Assembly (NCBI GenBank): GCA_000432255.1
Contig: HF989913.1
Span: 6,093 to 70,092 of the forward strand
Source of the DNA: Acholeplasma sp. CAG:878
Lineage (GTDB): Bacteria > Bacillota_I > Bacilli_A > RF39 > UBA660
Direction: 5' to 3'
Length of the DNA stretch: 64,000 nucleotides
Shown: piece by piece, positions 1 through 9,408 of the stretch
Position numbering within the stretch: the stretch's first letter is position 1
Layout of the letters: every line of letters begins with the position of its first letter
The notes under the pieces: generated by a model
Database searches by the model: none
Told to the model about the DNA's origin: nothing
What the model saw: the letters and a program-made list of their open reading frames with translations, nothing else
Program-made: the position numbers and the translations under genes

Positions 1-41
1 AGATAAAACTTATACATTTTATTATTAAAAAACAATATATA

Positions 42-711
42 TCAACTATATTGTTTTAATTTTTTTATTTCTTCTTTATTACTTATTCTATTAGATTCAA
101 CTATTTTAGATATTGCTTTATTATATGTCCATTTATCCAGTTTGTTATTAAGCAAGTATTTACATGTTTCAGTGGGATATTTAATAACATATAGATATTA
201 ACCAAGCAATAGCCATTTTACAATAATATTTTTTATTATTAATACTATCACAGATTTTAAAAATATCGTTTAGATACTTAGGTTCAATATAATAATTTAA
301 TAATAAAACCAGTCCAACTCTTATTTCAAATTCATTGTTTGAATTTACATATTCAACTATTTTTTTATACCCTACTTCTTTATTTTTTTTAAATATTTTA
401 AAATTACCCACTACAATATCACATGTTGCCCAGTTATCAATGTACGGAATGAAATCATCAAATAATTTTATAATTTCATTAAAGTCACTATTTAAATAAG
501 TTATAATCAAACCGTGAATAATTGTATCTTCATAATATTTGTGTTCACAATTGTTAATGTATTCAATATAATTATGTTTACTTATATTTTTAGCTATTTC
601 TTTTAATTTAGGTGTTCTAATTCCAATTATTTCTTTTTTTATTAACTTTTGATGAAATTCTTTATATTTTAAATCTTGTAATGAGTATAATTTATTGTAA
701 AAGTTATCCAT
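42..711 (-). pseudogene. AlkD-like DNA alkylation repair protein, frameshifted near the C-terminus
   Basis: HEAT-like repeat DNA glycosylase family (COG4912/AlkD), which removes alkylated bases. The first frame starts at the ATG at 711 and stops at 181-183 after motifs typical of the family, including DNWATCD and a MAIAWL segment. The family C-terminus (KYPTETCKYLLNNKLDKWTY onward) continues in another frame from about 180 down to a TGA at 42-44. A 2-base deletion (or +1 shift) near 181-187 explains the break, so the gene is either recently inactivated or carries a sequencing error. The start ATG overlaps the stop of the upstream recombinase gene (ATGGATAA), suggesting translational coupling. 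An upstream in-frame ATG at 735 is less likely because it lies inside the neighbour. Confidence 0.8.
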
Positions 712-1591
712 GTGGGTGAAAGTTGTGATAGTCATTTTCTAATTTTTTATTAGAAACATGAGTATAAATTTGTGTTGTTTGAAGAGAAGAATGTCCTAGC
801 ATCTCTTGAATTGATTTTATATCAGTTCCACTATCTAGCAAATGTGTAGCAAATGAATGTCTTAAAGTGTGAGGTGAAAACTCTGTTTTAATATTTTTCT
901 TAATTGCTAATTCTTTAATTAATTTATAAAACGATTGTCTTGATATTTTTTTCCCGTGATTATTTAAAAATAGATAATCTGTATAGTTTTTTTTAATCAA
1001 TTCTTCTCTAAAATTATTTACATATAATTTTAAATAATACATAGCATATTCACCAATCGGAATGATTCTTTCTTTATTTCCTTTGCCCATTGTCCTTAAT
1101 AATTCCATATCATAATCTATATCATGTATTTTTAAATTTACAAGTTCACTAACTCGAACTCCAGTTGCATACATTAACTCTAACATTGCTTTATTCCTAT
1201 AACTATATTTATTAATCAAGTCTATATCTAAAAGTTTATCAACTTCTTCTTTTGATAAGACTTTAGGTAAACTCTTTCTAAATTTGGGAGCTTCAACATA
1301 TTCTAATGGGTCAGTAGTTAAGTACTTTTCAATTATTAAAAATTTATAAAAACTTCTTAAACAAGACATATTTTGATTAATTGTTTTTGGAGACATTCTG
1401 TTATCTTTTAAATACTTCAAATAATCTTTGATATCGTTTTTTTTAATTGTTTTTAAATTTAAATTGTTTTTTTTCATAAAAGTACAATATTTATTTAAAC
1501 AATATGTATAACTTTCTATAGTAGCGTTGCTATATTTTTTATCTATTAATAAATAGTTTTGAAAATCTCTTATTTTTTGTTCGAATTGCAT
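704..1591 (-). CDS. XerC/XerD-type tyrosine site-specific recombinase
   Basis: 295-residue tyrosine recombinase of normal Xer length. The N-terminal SAM-like core-binding domain occupies about residues 1-90. The catalytic domain shows the expected residues: Arg in ATGVRVSEL, Lys in GKGNKERIIP, HTLRHSFATHLL (His-x-x-Arg), LGHSS and the nucleophilic Tyr in TTQIYTHVS. Xer proteins resolve chromosome dimers at dif together with FtsK. Sequence alone does not separate XerC from XerD, so no symbol is given. The start follows a GGTGATA ribosome site. It is divergent from rarA and its stop overlaps the start of the broken AlkD-like gene. Confidence 0.9.
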   Translation of the reverse strand: MQFEQKIRDFQNYLLIDKKYSNATIESYTYCLNKYCTFMKKNNLNLKTIKKNDIKDYLKYLKDNRMSPKTINQNMSCLRSFYKFLIIEKYLTTDPLEYVEAPKFRKSLPKVLSKEEVDKLLDIDLINKYSYRNKAMLELMYATGVRVSELVNLKIHDIDYDMELLRTMGKGNKERIIPIGEYAMYYLKLYVNNFREELIKKNYTDYLFLNNHGKKISRQSFYKLIKELAIKKNIKTEFSPHTLRHSFATHLLDSGTDIKSIQEMLGHSSLQTTQIYTHVSNKKLENDYHNFHPHG

Positions 1592-1684
1592 ACTATCACC
1601 ATTATTATTATACCACTTTTATAAGTAATGTGTTAATACTATCTTTTTTTTGTTTTTTTTGGTAAAATAATTATGGTGATTTTT

Positions 1685-2887
1685 ATGTATGAACCTTTAG
1701 CAATTAAATTAAGACCGACAAAGTTGAGCGAAGTTGTTGGACAAGAACATATTATTGGAAAAGATAAGATATTATCTAATTTAGTTAAAAATAAAAAACT
1801 AGTTTCAATTATATTATATGGTAAACCTGGTATTGGAAAAACTAGTATTGCTAATGCTATTACAAACGAATTAGGTCTTAGAACAAAATTTTTAAATGCT
1901 GTTGTTAATAATAAAAAAGACTTCGATATCGCTATTGAAGATGCTAAAATGTACAAAGGAATAGTATTAGTTATTGATGAGATTCATAGAATGAATAAAG
2001 ATAAACAAGATATTTTACTTCCATTCTTAGAAAATGGTTTAATAATCTTAATTGGTCTTACTACTTCTAATCCATATCATAAGATTAATCCAGCAATTAG
2101 AAGTCGTTGTCAAATATTTGAACTCCACGAATTAAATGATGAAATTATTAAAAAAGCTCTTAAAAAAGCTTGTAAAAGTGAATATTTAGATGGTGTAAAT
2201 ATCGATAATAAAAGTATTGATAAAATTGTCGCACTATCATCTGGGGATTTAAGATTTGCATATAATCTACTAGAAACATGTTATTTTATAAACAAAAACA
2301 TTACTGAAGATATAGTTTCTAGTGTAAATAACAAACCAGTATTTTTTCATGATAAAAACGAAGATGGCCATTATGATGTATTGAGTGCTTTTCAAAAATC
2401 AATTCGTGGTAGTGATGTAAATGCCTCTCTTCATTATCTTGCTAGATTAATCGTTGCTGAAGATTTAGATAGTATTTATAGGCGGATGACTGTTATTGCT
2501 TATGAAGACATTGGACTTGCTAATCCTACTATGGGAGTTAAGGTTGATGCTGCTATTAATGCTTGTGAAAGATTGGGACTTCCCGAAGCGAGGATTATAT
2601 TGAGTAATATTGTAATTGAATTATGTTTATCACCTAAATCTAATTCTAGCGTACTTGCAATAGATGCAGCTTTAAATGATATCTATAATGGAAATACAGG
2701 TAATGTTCCTAATCATATTAAAACTAATTCTAAAGATTATATGTATCCACATGACTATCCTAATGCTTATGTAAAGCAACAATATTTGCCGGATAAGTTA
2801 ATAAATAGAAAATATTATAAACCCAAAACAACAAGTAAATATGAGACAAGTTTAAAAAATATATACGAAAAAATAAGTCAAAAATGA
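1685..2887 (+). CDS. rarA: RarA/MgsA replication-associated recombination AAA+ ATPase
   Basis: AAA+ ATPase of the clamp-loader clade acting at stalled replication forks. Walker A is GKPGIGKTS and Walker B is VLVIDEIHR. The sensor region SNPYHKINPAIRSRCQIFEL and the family-specific C-terminal tetramerisation part (YEDIGLANP, QQYLPDKL near the end) are present. The 400-residue length is close to normal. I place the start at ATG 1685 because GGTGAT sits just upstream; an ATG four codons earlier overlaps that site. A -10-like TAAAAT lies upstream. It converges on holA with a 1-bp gap. Confidence 0.92.
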   Translation: MYEPLAIKLRPTKLSEVVGQEHIIGKDKILSNLVKNKKLVSIILYGKPGIGKTSIANAITNELGLRTKFLNAVVNNKKDFDIAIEDAKMYKGIVLVIDEIHRMNKDKQDILLPFLENGLIILIGLTTSNPYHKINPAIRSRCQIFELHELNDEIIKKALKKACKSEYLDGVNIDNKSIDKIVALSSGDLRFAYNLLETCYFINKNITEDIVSSVNNKPVFFHDKNEDGHYDVLSAFQKSIRGSDVNASLHYLARLIVAEDLDSIYRRMTVIAYEDIGLANPTMGVKVDAAINACERLGLPEARIILSNIVIELCLSPKSNSSVLAIDAALNDIYNGNTGNVPNHIKTNSKDYMYPHDYPNAYVKQQYLPDKLINRKYYKPKTTSKYETSLKNIYEKISQK

Positions 2888-2888
2888 C

Positions 2889-3797
2889 TTACATTTCTAA
2901 AATGAATAACTCAAGGGCTAAATCTTTATCGATTAGTCCTTTTTTAATTTTTAAATCTAATTCTGCTAGTTGTTTTAAATATTTTAATAATATATCATCA
3001 GTATACTTTACGGCTTTTTCACGAGCTTTTTTTACTCTAAATGGATGAATGTTTAGAGTTGTTGCAATCTCGTTTTCTCTATATCCCAAACTATATAATT
3101 TTTTTGATTGGAACATAATTCTTATTTGGTTAGCTAAGGTAATTATTATAGCAATTGGTTCTTCTTTTTGTTTTAACATTTCATTATATATTTCCATTGC
3201 TGTATTTTTATCTTTTAATATAATAGAATCAATTAATTTAAATAAATCAATTTCAATTGTTTTGGATGATATTTCGAAAATATCTTCTTTATTTATTATT
3301 TTGTTATCTTTATATAGTTTTAACTTATTTGCTTCTTGCTCTAATATACATAAATTGTTCCCTACTCTTTCAATAAACAATTTAATAGTATTGTCATCTA
3401 TTTTATACTCATTAAACATTTCCTTTACAATTGAAAAAACATTAGTTGCTTCATTCAATTCAATTACTGTTCCTTTATTTCTGAAAAGTTTTGTAATTTT
3501 TCTTCTTTCATCTAGTTTTTCCTCTTTGTAAACAAAAATCATTATAGTATCAGGATTTATGTTTTCAAAATATTTTTCTAATAAAGTCAAATCATCTTTA
3601 AATAAATTAGGACAATTTACGATAATCATTTTTTTATCTTGAAACAAAGATAGAGTTTCTGCATCACTTATTATATCTTTTATATTATTATCAAGTTCAT
3701 AAGTTGAAATATCTAGTTTATTTAATTTATTTTCAACTATTATACTATTAATTTTATTTTTTATTAAATAATCATTTATTCCATACAATAAATACAT
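2889..3797 (-). CDS. holA: DNA polymerase III subunit delta
   Basis: 302-residue clamp-loader delta subunit, which opens the beta sliding clamp during loader action. The N-terminus (MYLLYGINDYLIKNKI) and the C-terminal collar region (NQIRIMFQSKKLYSLGY, LAELDLKIKKGLIDKDLALE) match the HolA family. It has no functional Walker A, as expected for delta. It starts after AAGGTGATTAA and lies 4 bp downstream of the histidine kinase gene, so it probably shares its transcript. Confidence 0.9.
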   Translation of the reverse strand: MYLLYGINDYLIKNKINSIIVENKLNKLDISTYELDNNIKDIISDAETLSLFQDKKMIIVNCPNLFKDDLTLLEKYFENINPDTIMIFVYKEEKLDERRKITKLFRNKGTVIELNEATNVFSIVKEMFNEYKIDDNTIKLFIERVGNNLCILEQEANKLKLYKDNKIINKEDIFEISSKTIEIDLFKLIDSIILKDKNTAMEIYNEMLKQKEEPIAIIITLANQIRIMFQSKKLYSLGYRENEIATTLNIHPFRVKKAREKAVKYTDDILLKYLKQLAELDLKIKKGLIDKDLALELFILEM

Positions 3798-3801
3798 TTA
3801 A

Positions 3802-5157
3802 TCACCTTATTTCAAAATAGAATGTAGTTCCATTATTTTTCTTTGTTTCAACTCCATAATTAAAGTTATGACTTTCTAAAATGCTTTTAACAATCGATAA
3901 ACCAAGTCCTGTTCCAACTACATTTCTTTTATGTTTATTAGAAGAATGATAATATTTATCCCAAATATACGGTATTTTATCTTTGCTTATTCCCATACCT
4001 GTATCTGTTACTTCTACCCTAATTATATCATTTTTAATGACATTAATAAATACCTTATTATCACTACCTGTATAATTAATTGCATTATTAATTAAATTAT
4101 ATATAACTTGTTCAATTCTTTTTTTATCGGCTTTAACAATCAACTTAGAAGGAGAATTAAAAATGAATTCATAACCTTTAGTCACACTATAGATTTTATA
4201 TCTTTTTAATATTTGATTAATTAAATCTATTAAATCAAATTCCTCTATTTTTAAAGTTGTTGCTTGAATACTAGATAAAGCAAGAATATCATTTACAAGC
4301 AATGTTAGTCTATCACTTTCTTCAATTATAATATTTAAATCTTCATTTCTTTTATCATCGTTATTATATGTTAAATCTCTTACCATTTCCGCATAGCCTT
4401 TAATCATGGTAAGTGGTGTTTTTAAATCGTGAGAAACATTAGCCATTAATTCTTTCTGTAAAGTAGATATTTTACTTAATTCTTGTTCTGTATAGTTTAA
4501 TGTATTAGCAAGTTCATCAATTTCATAAATATTAGAATTAATGTTAAAATCAATGTCATACCCACCACTACCCATTTTTTTAGCTGATTTTGTTATATTT
4601 TCGATTGGTTTAGATATCTTTTTTGATATAAAATATCCTATTATTAAAGCAAGAATCAAAACGATTATTGATACAATTATTAATTGATTTGATAATATAT
4701 TAACTGTTGTACCTAATGGTTCTAGAGAAGCGTTTACAAATAAATATGTATTATCATCTAACTTGGTTGCTCTTATTAAAATTTTATTATCGTGCTTAGG
4801 ATTAATCAATTTATAAAGTTTACTATTATCGTTGCTGTTTATAAAATCTTTTTTGTACTCATATGTATTTTGAATACATCCTTTACTTTGATTAGAAATA
4901 TATAAAGTATTATATCTATTAAATACTTCAATACAAGCATCTTCTTCATATGCTAATTTATCAATAAATGTATAAATATCATCGTTTTTATATGATATTT
5001 TAATATTATAAGTTATATCTTTTATTTGACTGCTTTTATTCAATTCATAAAATTTATCAATAAATATTACTTGAAATAACCATAGTAAAGTTAATAATGA
5101 TATAGCAAAAATTATTAAATAAAGCCAAATTTTAACTTTTAAACTATTTCGTTTCAA
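3802..5157 (-). CDS. Sensor histidine kinase, two-component system
   Basis: 451-residue membrane sensor kinase. It has a TM helix at about residues 11-33, an extracytoplasmic sensor of about 120 residues, a second TM near 155-178 and a HAMP linker. The HisKA domain carries the phosphoacceptor His in MANVSHDLKTPLTMIKG. The catalytic domain shows an N box (NLINNAINYT), a G1 box (VTDTGMGIS) and GTGLGLSIVK. The start codon is TTG and the gene overlaps the response regulator by 14 bp, so they form a pair. The stimulus cannot be told from sequence; the domain order is VanS/PhoR-like. Confidence 0.92.
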   Translation of the reverse strand: MKRNSLKVKIWLYLIIFAISLLTLLWLFQVIFIDKFYELNKSSQIKDITYNIKISYKNDDIYTFIDKLAYEEDACIEVFNRYNTLYISNQSKGCIQNTYEYKKDFINSNDNSKLYKLINPKHDNKILIRATKLDDNTYLFVNASLEPLGTTVNILSNQLIIVSIIVLILALIIGYFISKKISKPIENITKSAKKMGSGGYDIDFNINSNIYEIDELANTLNYTEQELSKISTLQKELMANVSHDLKTPLTMIKGYAEMVRDLTYNNDDKRNEDLNIIIEESDRLTLLVNDILALSSIQATTLKIEEFDLIDLINQILKRYKIYSVTKGYEFIFNSPSKLIVKADKKRIEQVIYNLINNAINYTGSDNKVFINVIKNDIIRVEVTDTGMGISKDKIPYIWDKYYHSSNKHKRNVVGTGLGLSIVKSILESHNFNYGVETKKNNGTTFYFEIR

Positions 5158-5794
5158 ATTTATAACCTACTCCTCTAACCGTTTCTATTAAATCACGATA
5201 TTTTCCTAAATTATTTCTTAACATTTTAATGTGTGTATCAACAGTTCTATCATCACCAAAGAAATTATAATCCCATATTTTATTTAATAATTCTTCTCTT
5301 GAAAGTGCTACTCCGATATTATTAGTAAAGTAAGTTAATAATTCATATTCTTTTGGTGTTAATTGTAAAACTTTACCATCGATAGTTACAACATGTCCTT
5401 TAAAATCAATGTGTAATCCTTCAAAATCAAAGTATTCTTTGTTATATCTTTTTGTAACTGCTTTTATTCTTGCCATTAATTCTTTGGGGCTAAAAGGTTT
5501 AGAAACATAATCATCTACACCTATTTCAAATCCTTGCAATTTATCTTCTTCTTCTCCTTTGGCTGATAATATTATAGTTGGAATGTTTTGATTTTTAATT
5601 TCTTTATAAGCACTTATTCCATCTAATTTAGGCATCATAATATCTAGTATAATTAAATCTATTTTATTTTTAGTTACCATAGAAATTACTTCTTCACCAT
5701 CTTTTGCTTCTAGTACACTATATCCTTCATGAATAGCATATTCTTTTATAAGTGTTCTTATTTTCTCTTCATCATCAGCAATTAATATTTTCAT
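5144..5794 (-). CDS. OmpR/PhoB-family response regulator
   Basis: 216 residues with an N-terminal receiver domain: the acidic pair in IADDEEK, phosphoacceptor Asp in LIILDIMMPKLDG, Thr/Ser in TIILSAKG and Lys in YVSKPFSPKEL. A C-terminal winged-helix DNA-binding domain follows (LTPKEYELL, DDRTVDTHIKMLRNNLG, VRGVGYKF). First gene of a two-gene operon with the overlapping kinase. It starts after AGAGGTGGTATT. An upstream TATAAT is visible on the minus strand, but no convincing -35. Confidence 0.93.
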   Translation of the reverse strand: MKILIADDEEKIRTLIKEYAIHEGYSVLEAKDGEEVISMVTKNKIDLIILDIMMPKLDGISAYKEIKNQNIPTIILSAKGEEEDKLQGFEIGVDDYVSKPFSPKELMARIKAVTKRYNKEYFDFEGLHIDFKGHVVTIDGKVLQLTPKEYELLTYFTNNIGVALSREELLNKIWDYNFFGDDRTVDTHIKMLRNNLGKYRDLIETVRGVGYKFETK

Positions 5795-5842
5795 AATACC
5801 ACCTCTATTTAAATTATACTATATAATTGTGAAAAAGAAATG

Positions 5843-5862
5843 AAAAAAACCTCATTTGAGGT
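5843..5862 (-). terminator. Rho-independent terminator after the flavin gene cluster
   Basis: On the minus strand ACCTC-AAAT-GAGGT forms a perfect 5-bp stem followed by TTTTTT, directly after the stop codon of the FMN-binding lipoprotein gene. Confidence 0.8.
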
Positions 5863-6318
5863 CTATTTAGCTTTTTCAATAGCGTTTTCTAAAGCTTTAT
5901 ATAAAGCATCGATTTTAATAGTACAACCACTTACAGCATCGGTTTTAGAATCACTATCTAATTTAATTTTATCAATTCCGTTATTATCAACAACAAATTG
6001 TTCTAACAACTTAACTTGTTCATCCCATTCTAAATTACTTATTCCGTAATCACTATTACCAATTTTCATACCATAACCAGAACCTAGAGTTTTCTTAGTA
6101 GTTTTAACTCCATCTTTAGTATATGTTGTATCTAATACTACTGATACAATTTTACCATTTGAATCAACTGTTACTTCAGCTGTCGCTATATTTTCTTCTC
6201 CACCATAATTATCAATAGCTTCTCCTTTGTAAGTTCCTTCCTTATAACCATCACTTACTTTCTCACAACCTGTTATTGTTAGTGTTGTTACTAATAACAA
6301 AATCATTAATTTCTTCAT
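5863..6318 (-). CDS. FMN-binding domain lipoprotein (PplA-like, single domain)
   Basis: 151 residues. A signal peptide ends in a lipobox (TITGC, Cys at about residue 18), predicting a membrane-anchored lipoprotein. One FMN-binding domain follows, ending with DAVSGCTIKIDAL, where the Thr would be the site of covalent FMN attachment by an ApbE-type transferase. Listeria PplA has two such domains; this one has a single copy and Cys where Ala is common in the motif. Last gene of the apbE, NusG-II, Gx-transporter cluster, which supports a role in extracytoplasmic flavin-based electron transfer. A clean terminator follows. Confidence 0.82.
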   Translation of the reverse strand: MKKLMILLLVTTLTITGCEKVSDGYKEGTYKGEAIDNYGGEENIATAEVTVDSNGKIVSVVLDTTYTKDGVKTTKKTLGSGYGMKIGNSDYGISNLEWDEQVKLLEQFVVDNNGIDKIKLDSDSKTDAVSGCTIKIDALYKALENAIEKAK

Positions 6319-6382
6319 CTTGTTTCCTCCTATGTTAATTATATAATAAAATTATTGTTTTTTCAAACATAATTATTCTACT

Positions 6383-6889
6383 TTACACATTTTGATTTAT
6401 ACTTTCATTATCGATTAATTTTTTACTTATAATTCCTATAAACAATCCTGATGGTAGTGCAAATAATAAAATCCAAGGGAAATAATATATCATATTAGTC
6501 GTATTCATAATTAACATGGCCATTATTATTTGACCAATCGAGTGAAATAACGAACCTACTATACTTGTTCCAATCACGGATAATTTTAAATATCTTTTAC
6601 TTAAATACATAAATAATGTGCTTAAAATGGCTCCTGATAGACTAAACATAAAGATTGTACTAAATAATCCAGTTCTTGTAATTCCAACTAGAATAACCCT
6701 TAAAATGGAAATATAAAGGGCATCTTTTAAATTATATTTATATAAAACAAATAAAGTGACGGTATTAGCAAGTCCAATTTTAATACCAGGTATATAACCA
6801 TTAAAAATAGGAATAAATGACTCTATAATATTTAAAACAACAGATAAACCTAATAGTAAGGATAGTCTGGTAAATTTTTTTGTATCCAT
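6383..6889 (-). CDS. Gx transporter / HepS-like integral membrane protein (EetB-like)
   Basis: 168 residues with about five hydrophobic segments and the family signature IPGIKIGLANTVTLFVLY near residues 33-50. Homologues are annotated as heptaprenyl diphosphate synthase component I or Gx transporters; in Listeria a relative (EetB) is part of the extracellular electron transfer locus. It overlaps the upstream NusG-II gene by 1 bp. Function here is inferred from neighbourhood; substrate transport and a role in quinone or flavin supply are both possible. Confidence 0.75.
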   Translation of the reverse strand: MDTKKFTRLSLLLGLSVVLNIIESFIPIFNGYIPGIKIGLANTVTLFVLYKYNLKDALYISILRVILVGITRTGLFSTIFMFSLSGAILSTLFMYLSKRYLKLSVIGTSIVGSLFHSIGQIIMAMLIMNTTNMIYYFPWILLFALPSGLFIGIISKKLIDNESINQNV

Positions 6890-7239
6890 TATTCCACCAC
6901 CGTATCTATATTTCCATCGATTGTTATTATTATTTTATTAGGCAAGCAAGTAATAGACTCTCCTTTATTTTTAATAAATCCTTGTTTACTACACAAATTA
7001 TTTTCACTTTTTTCTGATATTACTCTAATCATATTATCCTTAACTTCTATTACAACTTCTCCATTATAACCATTAACATAATATATATTATTAGTTTTTA
7101 AATTAATTGTTTTAATTAAATCATTTTCATAATAAACTTTAGCGATGTTTCCCTTATCATTGTTAAAATATATTAAAATAAATAAAATAATTATAATTAA
7201 AATAACAACTATCAATAATTTAATATCATTTTTATTCAT
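6889..7239 (-). CDS. NusG domain II-containing membrane protein (EetA-like)
   Basis: 116 residues: one N-terminal TM helix (about residues 8-25) and an extracytoplasmic NusG domain II. The domain shows the usual IEVKDNMIRVISEK strand, a Cys pair (NNLCSKQGFI and ITCLPNKIII) and the conserved CLPN. The paired cysteines could form a disulfide. It is sandwiched between apbE (8-bp overlap) and the Gx transporter gene (1-bp overlap), the same set as in flavin electron-transfer loci. Confidence 0.78.
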   Translation of the reverse strand: MNKNDIKLLIVVILIIIILFILIYFNNDKGNIAKVYYENDLIKTINLKTNNIYYVNGYNGEVVIEVKDNMIRVISEKSENNLCSKQGFIKNKGESITCLPNKIIITIDGNIDTVVE

Positions 7240-8167
7240 ATCTAAATCCTTCGCTTTTTATTATTTCATCATCGTTAGAATACCATATAACATCAACATC
7301 ATAATCCTTAATGAAATTCATTCCTTCTTCTATCGACATCAAAAATAAAGTTGTCGATAAAACATCACATAGCATACTATCACCACCAATTACTGTTACA
7401 CTTTTCATAAAGTTTGCAGGTTTTTTAGTTTCTGGTGAGATTATATGGTGATATAAAGTGTTGTTGTATTCGACAAATCTTTCATACCCACCACTTGTCA
7501 CGACACTTATATTGCTACCATTTATAATCATTATATTTCCATCTTTGTTAGGACTTGCTACACCTATTTTATAGTTTCCTTTAGGACTATTTCCAACTTT
7601 AACATTTCCTCCGGCATTAATTATGTATTTATCTAATCCAATGTTTTCTAAATAATTTCCAGCTAATTGAGTAACGTAACCTTTAGTTATACTTCCTAAA
7701 TCAATTTTAACACCATTATTAATAACTGTATTTTCATTTAAAATAAAACTATCAATTTTTATATTTTTATTTAATTCATCATCAGTTGGAAAATCAATTA
7801 AACCATTTCTAAAATCATGCCATATTTTGGTGATGTTTCCCATAGCTATATTTAATTTACCATTACTTTTACTATACCAATAAGTTCCTATATTAAGTAA
7901 TTCTTTTAATTCATCACTTATATTGGTAGTAGTATTGTTATTTACTTTATTAAGTTCACTGTTATCACTATAAAAATTAGTAATATTATCATATTTTTTA
8001 TATAAATTTTCAATATATTCTATAGCTTCATTTACTTTTTTAGTATCGTTACTATATATTTTAATATTTATTAAAGTATCCATATAAAACAAATTTTTAG
8101 TTGTTTGTTTATAACTGCATCCAGTTAACAAGAATATTGTTAAAAACAAAATTAGATATTTTTTCAA
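7232..8167 (-). CDS. apbE: FAD:protein FMN transferase (ApbE family lipoprotein)
   Basis: 311-residue ApbE. It has a signal peptide with lipobox LLTGC, so it is membrane-anchored outside the cell. Family motifs present: FYMDTLINIKIY, a Ser-rich first half, VKIDLGSITKGYVTQLA near the middle (metal/FAD binding), INAGGNVKVG and HHIISPETKKPA. It moves FMN from FAD to a Thr in the [D/S]GA/CT-type motif of target proteins; the FMN-binding lipoprotein three genes downstream is the obvious substrate. The start is TTG (8165-8167), preceded by GGTGAT. Confidence 0.92.
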   Translation of the reverse strand: MKKYLILFLTIFLLTGCSYKQTTKNLFYMDTLINIKIYSNDTKKVNEAIEYIENLYKKYDNITNFYSDNSELNKVNNNTTTNISDELKELLNIGTYWYSKSNGKLNIAMGNITKIWHDFRNGLIDFPTDDELNKNIKIDSFILNENTVINNGVKIDLGSITKGYVTQLAGNYLENIGLDKYIINAGGNVKVGNSPKGNYKIGVASPNKDGNIMIINGSNISVVTSGGYERFVEYNNTLYHHIISPETKKPANFMKSVTVIGGDSMLCDVLSTTLFLMSIEEGMNFIKDYDVDVIWYSNDDEIIKSEGFRYE

Positions 8168-8192
8168 ATTTAATCACCTAAATTAATTATAT

Positions 8193-8218
8193 CAAAAAAA
8201 GGTGGCTTTTACCACCTT
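8193..8218 (-). terminator. Rho-independent terminator of the suf operon
   Basis: Minus-strand stem AAGGTGG / CCACCTT with loop TAAAAG and a run of seven T. It overlaps the sufS stop codon and separates suf from the apbE cluster. Confidence 0.88.
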
Positions 8219-9404
8219 ATATAATTTCATTTTTAATGTTTTCATTTTTTAAAACTTTAACTAAATAATCAATTTCTTCTTTAGTGTTGTAAAGATAAAA
8301 TGAAGCTCGGCATGTATTTTTAACTCCTATTTCATCTTTTAACATTTTAGCACAATGATTACCAGCTCTAACACAAATATTATATTTATTCAAATAAATT
8401 GCTAAATCTTGAGCAAAAATTCCTTCATAATTAAATGCGACTATACCACCTTCAGTATTTTCATTATAAATTTTAATATTAGGAATTTCTTTTAACCTTT
8501 TAACAGCATATTTTTTTAGTTCTTTCTCGTGTTTATGAATATTTTCAATTCCAATATTATTTATATATTCGATTACTTTTCCAAATCCGATTACTGATGC
8601 TATGTTAGGAGTTCCCGCCTCTAATAAATAAGGAATTTCATTATAAACTCTAGTTCCATCATAAGAAAAACTAGCATTCATACCTCCTCCTACAACAGTT
8701 GGTTTAAATTGTTTCAAATATTCTTCTTTTCCGTATATTATACCAAGACCTGTTGGACCTAACATTTTATGAGCTGAAAATGCTAGAAAATCAATTCCTA
8801 AATCTTTTACATCAACTTTCATGTGTGGTACACTTTGAGCACCATCTATTAAAACATAAATACCATTTTCATGAGCCATTTTTGTTATTTCTTTAATTGG
8901 TCTTATATCACCTACTACATTGGTAACATGAGCTAAGCTAATAACTTTGGTATTAGGCATTATTTTAATATTTTCAGGTTTAACTTCATAGTTTTCATCT
9001 AAATCGATATATCTTATTATCAATCCTAATTCTTCTGCTAATTCAAACCATGGTAATATATTAGAAGCATGTTCACTTTTGGTAAGCAATATTTCATCAC
9101 CTTTTTTAAGTTTATGCTTAAAGAAACCATTAATTATTTTATTTAAAGAGTCAGTTGCTCCTGAGGTAAAAACTATTTCTTTTGCATCTTTTGCGTTTAA
9201 TAACTCTTTAACTAATCTTCTTGTATTTTCAAATTCCCTATCAACTCTCAAGCTGATATCATAATCTCCTCTATGAGCATTCGCACTATAGTTGTTATAA
9301 TAATCACTAATTGCTTCACTTAATATTTTTGGTTTTAAAGTAGTTGCTCCTGAATCAAAATAAACAATATTTTGATTTAGCATTAAAAAATCTTCACGGT
9401 TCAT
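8217..9404 (-). CDS. sufS: Cysteine desulfurase SufS
   Basis: 395-residue class V aminotransferase of the SufS group. It supplies persulfide sulfur for Fe-S cluster assembly. The PLP Lys is in FSAHKMLGPTGLG (about residue 220), the substrate-binding region is RGDYD near residue 48, and the catalytic Cys is in CVRAGNHCAKML near the C-terminus. The start is ATG 9404, 6 bases after GGAGGTGAA; an upstream in-frame ATG lies inside sufD. It is 4 bp downstream of sufD in the order sufC-sufD-sufS. Confidence 0.93.
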   Translation of the reverse strand: MNREDFLMLNQNIVYFDSGATTLKPKILSEAISDYYNNYSANAHRGDYDISLRVDREFENTRRLVKELLNAKDAKEIVFTSGATDSLNKIINGFFKHKLKKGDEILLTKSEHASNILPWFELAEELGLIIRYIDLDENYEVKPENIKIMPNTKVISLAHVTNVVGDIRPIKEITKMAHENGIYVLIDGAQSVPHMKVDVKDLGIDFLAFSAHKMLGPTGLGIIYGKEEYLKQFKPTVVGGGMNASFSYDGTRVYNEIPYLLEAGTPNIASVIGFGKVIEYINNIGIENIHKHEKELKKYAVKRLKEIPNIKIYNENTEGGIVAFNYEGIFAQDLAIYLNKYNICVRAGNHCAKMLKDEIGVKNTCRASFYLYNTKEEIDYLVKVLKNENIKNEII

Positions 9405-9408
9405 AAAT

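Noticed and set aside
3049..3531. Hydrophobic plus-strand frame opposite holA
   Set aside because: Antisense shadow of a well-supported gene with no ribosome site of its own.
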